Shown: positions 23,444-30,043 of the stretch, piece by piece | Layout of the letters: the number at the start of each line of letters is the position of its first letter | Position numbering within the stretch: position 1 is the first letter of the stretch | Origin: Acidobacteriota bacterium | GTDB lineage: Bacteria > Acidobacteriota > Terriglobia > Terriglobales > Acidobacteriaceae | NCBI GenBank assembly: GCA_021809235.1 | Contig: JAKBAG010000004.1 | Location: forward strand, 1 to 30,043 | Length of the DNA stretch: 30,043 nucleotides | Reading direction: 5' to 3' | Notes under the pieces: model-generated | Told to the model about the DNA's origin: nothing | Seen by the model: only the letters and a program-made list of their open reading frames with translations | Database searches by the model: none | Position numbers and translations under genes: made by a program

Positions 23444-23713
23444 ATAGTAAATACAGAAAGAATTCCGAAAGAAAGTACATTTTTGAAACATCTTCCGGGC
23501 CGAACACTGTCTATAGTGACTTCAACACTTGGTTTAGGTCGGGTCTCTGGGAGTCCATCGCGGTCAGGAATGTACGGAAAAGACGTGCGTTCAAGAGTCA
23601 GCAAGGCTTTCAGGCAAAGTTGTTCACTTGAAACGAAGCAGACAGCGTTGCGACTCCGAGATGATCGAGGTGCGCGGTTCCTAATATGTGCGTCTGATGA
23701 AGGAGAGTTGAGA
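23444..23713. other. Less G+C-rich intergenic stretch upstream of the PI-PLC-like gene
   Basis: These 270 bases are visibly richer in A+T than the DNA to the left (for example 23440-23480). The frame of the next gene stays open back to 23483, but no start before 23714 has a good ribosome binding site and the would-be N-terminus has no recognisable pattern. I take it as leader or promoter DNA. Confidence 0.4.
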
Positions 23714-25435
23714 ATGGACGGTTTGATCCGAAGTGGAAAAAGAGTGATTGACGCCTTTCCCCGCTCAAGTGGTCGTCGTCCTGGCTTGGCGATGTCAATC
23801 TTCAATGTCAGTAAAGGCGTGGATTGCTATACGTACCTGGGCGACGCGTATGACATGAACGAGATTGTAATAACCTTATCGGTTCCCGGCCAAAGTCCCG
23901 TATCCATTGAAGCAGATGGCTTTCAACCATATCCTAATCCGATCAATTTGCCACTTCCTGCCCCTCAGAATCTTCAGGTCAATTCCTCGAACCTATCCGG
24001 CTTCTTTGACCTCTACGGTGCCTTCAGTTGGCAGGCTACGGATATGACAGGCAACGGAAGTGTTCCATTAGCAGCTAACAGTGTTTCCATCAATCCCTAT
24101 ACCGGAAACGCTGCTGGCACGGTTGCGGACATGTTTAATACCACATCCTTTATCGTTCCGGTTGCCTCTGCGACCAGTGCTACCGGAAATACTGTACCAC
24201 TGGCCGTTTCCTACGGATTTTACGATGCCGGATCAGGGCAAGCCGGGCTACCAAGTCAGGATCAGTTCTGGCTTTATATTACGCAGTCGCTGCAGACGTG
24301 GATGACCGACAATGCCAGAGCTCTCAACTCCATTCCTCTGGCGCATATGTGCTTGCCGGGTGCGCACGATGCGGGCATGTGCACGATGCAGTCGGTTTAC
24401 CAGATGATGGATTCCATTGAGGGAGTCGCTTTTGAGGCGGTGGTCGGCCTGATTGTATCCGCAATTACGAGCCAGTTGGTCGGGCCGGTGTCTCCGCTCT
24501 TTGGCGCATATGCCGCCCTTAATATTGACACGGTCATCTGTAATTTCTCGATGACTCAAAAGGACAGCATCGCGGGAATGCTGGCGTCTGGCATACGATA
24601 CTTCGATTTCAGGCCCGGCTACATGTGGAGTAGTCTTCCGTCCCTTGGTGGAGCGCTATATCACCAACACAAGTGTATTCCGGGCTATGGTTACGTCAAC
24701 TTCCTTACGGATGTGCTTTCCTTCTGCGCGCAAAACCCTGGAGAGATTGTGGTGATAAACCTGAATGATTCCGGCTTTGCGGACTTGGGTAATATGTCTC
24801 CGTCCGATGGGGAACTGAACGCAGCTTGGAGTTCCGCCTGCGCCCTGGCCACTTCCGATCCATCCTCTCCGACACCTACCGGCGTGTACAACATTGCGCC
24901 TGTTGGAGGCAAGGATGCTCTGGGCGCAACCTATCATCAACTGGTCACCGGACTGATTAGTAATGATGCGAATCAGCAAGGAACGCCAATTACCAGTAAT
25001 CAAATTGTTTTCCTCTATCAGATGACCAATGCCACTGGCGCGCCAAATAATGTTTTTACTACGACCAAGTGGGATTCCTATTCGGATCCGGTGTACGCGA
25101 CGACTGACCCGACACCGATTCGCGCAGTTTTCGCGCAAATGGCGACACAGCAAAATCAGGATGATTACACCGTGCTCCAGTGCCAGGGAACATGCACAAA
25201 CCTGCCCGGAGTCATGCTCGACACTGCGATCACCTCTTCGGCGGCCGGGTCTCCGTTGCTTGCAACCAAAGCAGCCTTTGATAACTGCAACCTGGGATGG
25301 ATCGCAGACAACGTAGCCCGGCACGCTGTGTTTACAGGTCAGCTCCTGGTTTTGCTCAACGACTTTGCAGATAATGCGACAACCATAACAGCACTTCAGG
25401 TCAACACCCGCATCCCAGGTTTTTCTGTGCCATAG
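23714..25435 (+). CDS. PI-PLC X-domain-like protein with unknown N-terminal domain
   Basis: This 573-residue protein has a C-terminal part with the phosphatidylinositol-specific phospholipase C X-domain pattern. First catalytic-type His218 lies in L-P-G-A-H-D-A-G-M, then G293-I-R-Y-F-D298 and the second His in Y-H-Q-H-K (317/319), followed by F-C-A-Q-N-P-G-E-I-V-V-I-N-L-N. Family enzymes cleave phosphoinositides or glycosyl-PI by acid-base catalysis through a cyclic phosphate. Residues 1 to about 190 (S-K-G-V-D-C-Y-T-Y-L-G, beta-rich, Asn/Ser/Thr-rich) match nothing I know. AAGGAGAG seven bases upstream selects ATG 23714. No classical signal peptide is seen. Base composition is lower in G+C than in flanking genes, which suggests acquisition. 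The lipid substrate is unknown. Confidence 0.75.
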   Translation: MDGLIRSGKRVIDAFPRSSGRRPGLAMSIFNVSKGVDCYTYLGDAYDMNEIVITLSVPGQSPVSIEADGFQPYPNPINLPLPAPQNLQVNSSNLSGFFDLYGAFSWQATDMTGNGSVPLAANSVSINPYTGNAAGTVADMFNTTSFIVPVASATSATGNTVPLAVSYGFYDAGSGQAGLPSQDQFWLYITQSLQTWMTDNARALNSIPLAHMCLPGAHDAGMCTMQSVYQMMDSIEGVAFEAVVGLIVSAITSQLVGPVSPLFGAYAALNIDTVICNFSMTQKDSIAGMLASGIRYFDFRPGYMWSSLPSLGGALYHQHKCIPGYGYVNFLTDVLSFCAQNPGEIVVINLNDSGFADLGNMSPSDGELNAAWSSACALATSDPSSPTPTGVYNIAPVGGKDALGATYHQLVTGLISNDANQQGTPITSNQIVFLYQMTNATGAPNNVFTTTKWDSYSDPVYATTDPTPIRAVFAQMATQQNQDDYTVLQCQGTCTNLPGVMLDTAITSSAAGSPLLATKAAFDNCNLGWIADNVARHAVFTGQLLVLLNDFADNATTITALQVNTRIPGFSVP

Positions 25436-25626
25436 GAGGCGCAGTGGTGGCTTCTGGGTGGCAGTACCCACACTCTGCTTTCTCCATTCCCCCGCGTCAG
25501 AATGCACCGCGACGTTGCAGGCAAAAATCTCGTCCGGCAAACAAAGGAATCCTGAAATCCATCGCTAACAGCTGCAAATGCACCGTAAAGGATTCCATCC
25601 TTGACGGGAATCAAAAGGATATGAAG

Positions 25627-28600
25627 ATGAAATTCTTGACGCGGATACTCACAATTGCGTTTGTGTTCTGCCTCGGTGTCTCAAATGGAATGGCCCAGGT
25701 TGCCAATCCCGCTGGTTACAGTTTCGGAAGCGTCGCGCTCGGCCAGTCCGCGTCTACGACTGTGACGTTTCAATTCACCGGCCCGGTGACCGTTGCTTCC
25801 GTAGCGGTTCTGACCCAAGGGGTGAGCGGAAAGGACTTTCAGGCAACGACGCCTGACACCAGCGGAACACTTTGCACGGCAGGAACCTATGCCACCGGCG
25901 ATGCTTGTACCGTCGATATCACATTCGCGCCTCTTGCGCCGGGCCAGCGCCTGGGAGCTGCCGTGCTGCGCGACTCTTCCAATCGTATTCTTGCCACGGG
26001 CTATGTCGAAGGCTTCGGTTCTGGAGCTCAGCTTGGTTTCAGCGCGCCCTCCGTGTCTACCTTTGTTGGAACGGGAACTTACTCGTTAACAAATCCCTCT
26101 GGCCAGACAGGAACTTCCGCTGGTTTTCTTGAGCCTTACCAGATAGCTTTTGATGGATCGGGCAACATGTACATGGCCGATTTAAAAGGAGAGATGATCT
26201 ACAAGATCACTCCCGCGGGATTGGTATCGACCCTGTTGGGCACCTATCGGACGAGCTGCGGCAGCAACTATACCTGCGGCTATCCCACCTCGAATTCAAC
26301 CATGCCTGCATCCTCGGCAAGTGTGTATTCCCCGCAGTCCATCCTTGTGGATGGAGCCGGCCTTCTCTGGTTTGTAGACAGCAGCACTGCGGGACTTGCT
26401 ACCATCGATCTCGCGTCAGGCTACGTCACTGCGCAGGTCCCGGGAACCGGCACAGCCACTGGCGCTCCCGCCACATCGGGAAACATACACACCCTCGGCG
26501 CGGCAAGTCTTGGCGCACTCACGACCATCGCCACCGACGGGCTTGGAAATATGTATGTTGGTGCTTACGATTACGGCAGCCAATCCACGGCCTATGCGAT
26601 GATTCTCAAGCTGGATACCCGAGGGAATATCTCCGTCTTCGCCGGCAACACGACTCCCTTCTACGGCAATTCCGCTCCGGCGGACGGAACGCAGGCAAAC
26701 AACGCGGTGCTCGGTGTTCCGTGGGGCATGGGATTTGATGGTTCCGGGAACTTTTACTACTTTGATCAGGTCTTCAACCAGGTTTTCAAAATCGATACTG
26801 CCGGGAAGGTCCACCCATTCGCCGGTTCCGGTTCGACGGCAAGCGACAACACGTCCGCGCTCCCATATTGGCAATCCGGAACCCCAAGCACGACCTCCAG
26901 CCTCTCCGTGAATTTCGCGAATGCAGTTGGAATGCTTGCGGTGGATCCCAGTGGCAATGTGTTCCTGCCGTCATCGCCGAGCAGCTATTCCGATACCAAT
27001 TCCAGCAGCCGGGTCTTTGTGTTCACGCCTACGGGCTACGCCTATGTGCTCGCGGGCACAGGATCGCTCGGCGAGACAAACGGCCCGGCCTCCTCGTCTG
27101 AATTGGCAGCGGCCACTTCCATCGCCCTCAACGGAACAGGGGACGTTTACGTCAGCGAAAAAGACATCAGACAGTCCGGCGCTTCCCCGGCCGTGTATGT
27201 TGGCTCGTCCGTACGAAAGTGGAGCATGGCAGCATCGACACTGTCGTTTGGGTCGCAGCCGATGGGCAGCACTTCAGCGGGGCAGACTGTGACGGCCACC
27301 AATATCGGAAATGCTCCGCTCGTGCTGACGAGACCTTCCAGCGGAACCAACCCCGCGACTGGTGCCAGTTTTGCACTCCTGAGCAATACAGCGTTCAATG
27401 GGTGCGCGGTCGGTTCTTCCGGATCCGTTGCCGTCAACCTTGATTGTTCCGTGATTGCAGCTTTTGAACCACACCAGTCATCGGGATCCATCAGCGGAAA
27501 CCTGATTTATACCGGAAACCTGCCCGGTGGAACGACCTCGGTGCCGATGACAGGAACCGCCACGCCGGGTGTCGCTTCTTTGAAGCTGACCGGATTACCG
27601 GCTTCGGCTACTTCAGGAGCCGCGAACACAGTGTCAGTTTCGGCCTTGGATATCAACTCGAACCTCTTTCCCACCTACACGGGAACCATTCACTTCAGCC
27701 TGTCACCGGCGGATGCCGCCGCCACCCTTCCTTCGGACTACACATTCACTTCCGGCGACAGCGGCACAAAGACCTTTTCCGTAACTCTTTCTGCTGCGGG
27801 TGCCCATACGCTCACGGTCAGCGATACAGCCAACGGTTTATCAGCGGCCCAGAATACGACGGTTGTTTCCGCAGTGAATCATCTGGCATTCACGCTGGCA
27901 CCGCCAGTGACCGCAACCGTCGGCACGAGCTTCCAGGTGACGGTGACTGCCTATTCGAGCACAGACAGCTCCCAGATTGCGACAAGCTACACCGGCCCGG
28001 TGAAGTTCACTTCCAGCGATTCCAGCGCGGTGCTCCCGACATCCGGGTTGACACTCACGAACGGTGCCGGAACCTTTTCGATCACGCTCAACACAGTCGG
28101 CGCGCAGACGATTACCGTGGCGGACTCCAGTGGGTCGCCGAGCGTGACCAGCGGGAGCATCACTGTCAGCCCGGCGGTACCGGTTACCGGCGCCATCACG
28201 ACCACGAATCTGTCGTCGAATCTGGTGACGTTGAACCTGACCGCTTCGGCCAGCGGCACGGGCTACTTCACGCTGCTGTCGGGGTCGAACGCGACCTGCG
28301 GGACGGCAACGCAGACGGTGGCCGGGCAGGACAGCAACAGCAACCCGGTGATCCACGGATCGTTGACAGTGACGGCGAACGTGGCGAGTGCGTATACGGT
28401 GAGGAACCTGAGCGGCAGCACGGCCTACACCGTCTGCTTCACGCCGGACGGACTGACGGCTCCGGTGAGCGCGAGCCTGACCACAACCGCGCCTGTCAGT
28501 CTGAGCAATGCGTCGTGGACAGGAGTGGGCGCGGCGGGATTTTCCGCGGGTGGTGCGTTCTCCATCTCGTTTGCCTTCTCACCATCGGGTGTGCCGTATG

Positions 28601-30043
28601 TGGCGTATACGGATGCTACCGAAAACTTCGGGGCGACGGTCATGATGTACAACGGCACGTCGTGGGTGGATGTGGGCACCCCGGGCTTCTCGGCGGGGAG
28701 TGCGTACTACATCTCGCTTGCCTTCTCGCCGTCTGGGCAGCCATATGTGGCATATGAGGACAATGCCAACGGCGGCAAGGCGACGGTCATGATGTACAAC
28801 GGCACGTCGTGGGTGGATGTGGGCACCCCGGGCTTTTCGGCGGCGGGTGGTGCGAGGTACGTCTCGCTTGCCTTCTCGCCGTCTGGACAGCCGTATGTGG
28901 CGTATGAGGACTACGGCAACAGCACCAAGGCGACGGTCATGATGTACAACGGCACGTCGTGGGTGAATGTGGGCAGCGCGGGCTTCTCGGCGGGTGAAGC
29001 GAACGCTACCTCACTTGCGTTCTCGCCGTCTGGGCAGCCGTATGTGGCGTATGAAGATTACGCCTACGGCGGTAACGCGACGGTGATGATGTACAACGGC
29101 ACGTCGTGGGTGGATGTGGGCAACCCAGGATTCTCGGCTTCGGCTTCCAGTATTTCGTTTGCATTTTCACCATCCGGCGAGCCGTATGTGGCGTATGAGG
29201 ATGGTGGCAGCACCAATAGAGCAACGGTCATGATGTACAACGGTACGTCGTGGGCGGATGTTGGCAGTGCGGACTTCACGCCTGCTTATGCAAATTTTGC
29301 TTCGCTTGCCTTCTCGCCTTCCGGTGTGCCGTATATGGAGTATTCGGATAGCGCCAACGGCGGCAAGGCGACGGTCGTGATGTACAACGGCACGTCGTGG
29401 GTGGATGCTGGCAGCGCGGGATTCTCGGCCGGTGGGGTGCAATACATGTCTCTCGCCTTCTCGCCGACTGGGCAGCCGTATGTGGCGTATGAGGACAATG
29501 CCAACAACTTCAAGGCGACGGTGATGGCGTTTGCGTCGTCGGGACCGATGGCGACGACGGGCGCGGCCAGCGGGATCACTGCCGACGCGGCCACGCTGAA
29601 CGGGACGGTGAACGACAACGGATCGGCGACGACGGTCAGCTTCGACTACGGAACGACGACCAGCTACGGGACGAACGTGGCGGCAACGACACCGACCGGC
29701 GGCAGCATCGCCGCGGGCACGGGCAACACGGCCGTGGCCGTGAATCTGACCGGGCTGACGCCGAACACGACCTACCACTTCCGCGTGGACGCGACCGCCA
29801 ACGGCACCACCGTCAACGGCAGCGACGCCACCTTCACCACCAGCCAGGCCACGCCAACGATTACGGTGGCCTCGACCGGTGTGACTTATGGCGTTGCGAG
29901 CGCGTCACTGTCGGCCAGCGTCGCCTACACCGCGGCGGTGCCGACAGGCGCGTTCACCTTCCAGGTGGGAACGGGCAGCGTAGTGACGGCAACCTGTACC
30001 GGGTCATCCAGCCCGCTGATCTGCACGGCCAGCTATCCGACTT
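25627..30043 (+). CDS. Giant secreted multidomain repeat protein (NHL, Ig-like, propeller), runs off the window
   Basis: This open frame has no stop up to the window end, giving at least 1472 codons. A signal peptide (MKFLTRILTIAFVFCLGVSNG, cut after AQ) is followed by a choice-of-anchor-D-like domain (Y-S-F-G-S-V-A-L-G-Q-S, to about 26040). About six NHL-type repeats come next (26130-27210; I-A-F-D-G-S-G-N-M-Y-M-A-D, G-M-G-F-D-G-S-G-N-F-Y-Y-F-D), then a second anchor-D-like domain (L-S-F-G-S-Q-P-M-G), several Ig-like domains (27560-28500), seven tandem repeats (28513-29541), a fibronectin-III-like domain (L-N-G-T-V-N-D-N-G, G-L-T-P-N-T-T-Y-H-F-R-V) and the start of a Big-3-like domain. AAAAGGA seven bases upstream favours ATG 27 over ATG 21. 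It is probably an exported surface or secreted adhesin-like protein; its ligand is unknown. Confidence 0.85.
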   Translation, partial: MKFLTRILTIAFVFCLGVSNGMAQVANPAGYSFGSVALGQSASTTVTFQFTGPVTVASVAVLTQGVSGKDFQATTPDTSGTLCTAGTYATGDACTVDITFAPLAPGQRLGAAVLRDSSNRILATGYVEGFGSGAQLGFSAPSVSTFVGTGTYSLTNPSGQTGTSAGFLEPYQIAFDGSGNMYMADLKGEMIYKITPAGLVSTLLGTYRTSCGSNYTCGYPTSNSTMPASSASVYSPQSILVDGAGLLWFVDSSTAGLATIDLASGYVTAQVPGTGTATGAPATSGNIHTLGAASLGALTTIATDGLGNMYVGAYDYGSQSTAYAMILKLDTRGNISVFAGNTTPFYGNSAPADGTQANNAVLGVPWGMGFDGSGNFYYFDQVFNQVFKIDTAGKVHPFAGSGSTASDNTSALPYWQSGTPSTTSSLSVNFANAVGMLAVDPSGNVFLPSSPSSYSDTNSSSRVFVFTPTGYAYVLAGTGSLGETNGPASSSELAAATSIALNGTGDVYVSEKDIRQSGASPAVYVGSSVRKWSMAASTLSFGSQPMGSTSAGQTVTATNIGNAPLVLTRPSSGTNPATGASFALLSNTAFNGCAVGSSGSVAVNLDCSVIAAFEPHQSSGSISGNLIYTGNLPGGTTSVPMTGTATPGVASLKLTGLPASATSGAANTVSVSALDINSNLFPTYTGTIHFSLSPADAAATLPSDYTFTSGDSGTKTFSVTLSAAGAHTLTVSDTANGLSAAQNTTVVSAVNHLAFTLAPPVTATVGTSFQVTVTAYSSTDSSQIATSYTGPVKFTSSDSSAVLPTSGLTLTNGAGTFSITLNTVGAQTITVADSSGSPSVTSGSITVSPAVPVTGAITTTNLSSNLVTLNLTASASGTGYFTLLSGSNATCGTATQTVAGQDSNSNPVIHGSLTVTANVASAYTVRNLSGSTAYTVCFTPDGLTAPVSASLTTTAPVSLSNASWTGVGAAGFSAGGAFSISFAFSPSGVPYVAYTDATENFGATVMMYNGTSWVDVGTPGFSAGSAYYISLAFSPSGQPYVAYEDNANGGKATVMMYNGTSWVDVGTPGFSAAGGARYVSLAFSPSGQPYVAYEDYGNSTKATVMMYNGTSWVNVGSAGFSAGEANATSLAFSPSGQPYVAYEDYAYGGNATVMMYNGTSWVDVGNPGFSASASSISFAFSPSGEPYVAYEDGGSTNRATVMMYNGTSWADVGSADFTPAYANFASLAFSPSGVPYMEYSDSANGGKATVVMYNGTSWVDAGSAGFSAGGVQYMSLAFSPTGQPYVAYEDNANNFKATVMAFASSGPMATTGAASGITADAATLNGTVNDNGSATTVSFDYGTTTSYGTNVAATTPTGGSIAAGTGNTAVAVNLTGLTPNTTYHFRVDATANGTTVNGSDATFTTSQATPTITVASTGVTYGVASASLSASVAYTAAVPTGAFTFQVGTGSVVTATCTGSSSPLICTASYPT
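28513..29541 (+). repeat. Seven tandem ~49-residue repeats (coding)
   Basis: Seven direct repeats start at the T-S-W-like anchor codons at 28513, 28660, 28807, 28957, 29104, 29248 and 29395, with spacings of 49, 49, 50, 49, 48 and 49 codons. The shared pattern is S-W-x-D-V-G, G-F-S-A-G, a short variable spot, S-L-A-F-S-P-S-G-Q-P-Y-V-A-Y-E-D, and A-T-V-M-M-Y-N-G-T. Most are close to identical at DNA level in the core (a 56-base identity between 28633 and 28783). Seven units fit one seven-bladed beta-propeller. The last unit ends in V-M-A-F-A, where the next domain begins. Confidence 0.9.

Noticed and set aside
23309..23491. A 60-codon minus-strand frame near the regulator's 3' end that looked protein-like.
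   Set aside because: It has no recognisable family, no good start and conflicting open frames on both strands, so no call can be supported.
28501..29541. The seven direct repeats considered as a CRISPR-like or non-coding repeat array.
   Set aside because: The period is a multiple of three or near it, the frame stays open, and the variation follows codons, so these are protein repeats.

Overview
The window looks like chromosomal DNA from a soil member of the Acidobacteriota, class Terriglobia (Acidobacterium/Terriglobus/Granulicella-like). This is inferred from G+C-rich codon use, a winged-helix/TolB-like/TPR one-component regulator, a giant secreted protein built of NHL, choice-of-anchor-D/Ig-like and propeller repeats, and a mix of secreted carbohydrate- and ester-degrading enzymes. 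No rRNA, tRNA, CRISPR array or phage gene was seen. Taxonomy is inferred from gene style, not from a marker gene.

Layout. 1-250: the end of an IS3-family element (minus strand, running off the window) abuts an older, frameshifted IS3 orfB remnant. 367-3623 (+): a tight cassette of outer-membrane porin, small single-lobe phosphate-binding-like protein and methyl-accepting chemotaxis protein, probably an uptake/sensing unit. 3715-9751 (-): P1B-type metal ATPase, TAT-exported type-B carboxylesterase and secreted GH51 alpha-L-arabinofuranosidase. Hairpins separate these three genes, and the last two suit hemicellulose breakdown.

10129-17663 (+): six genes with overlaps or tiny gaps. They encode an IspA-like polyprenyl synthase, a MacB/FtsX-type permease, its ATPase, a heme-copper-oxidase-subunit-I-like membrane protein that seems to lack some metal ligands and carries an extra C-terminal membrane domain, a fusion of an MFS-like 12-helix module with a CcoO-like monoheme cytochrome c and a second cytochrome c, and a NAPE-PLD-like metallo-beta-lactamase-fold hydrolase. 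This operon is the most unusual part of the window. It combines isoprenoid or lipid chemistry, an ABC exporter and a non-canonical c-type cytochrome membrane complex. I do not recognise it as a named system.

17868-19829 (+): a secreted alpha-amino-acid ester hydrolase/CocE-type enzyme followed by a clear rho-independent terminator. 20343-23231 (+): a large wHTH-TolB-like-TPR regulator. 23714-25435 (+): a PI-PLC-X-like protein with an unknown N-terminal domain, in less G+C-rich DNA. 25627-30043 (+, runs off the end): a secreted multidomain protein of at least 1472 codons with NHL repeats, Ig-like repeats, seven tandem ~49-residue repeats that probably form one beta-propeller, and further fibronectin/Ig-like domains.
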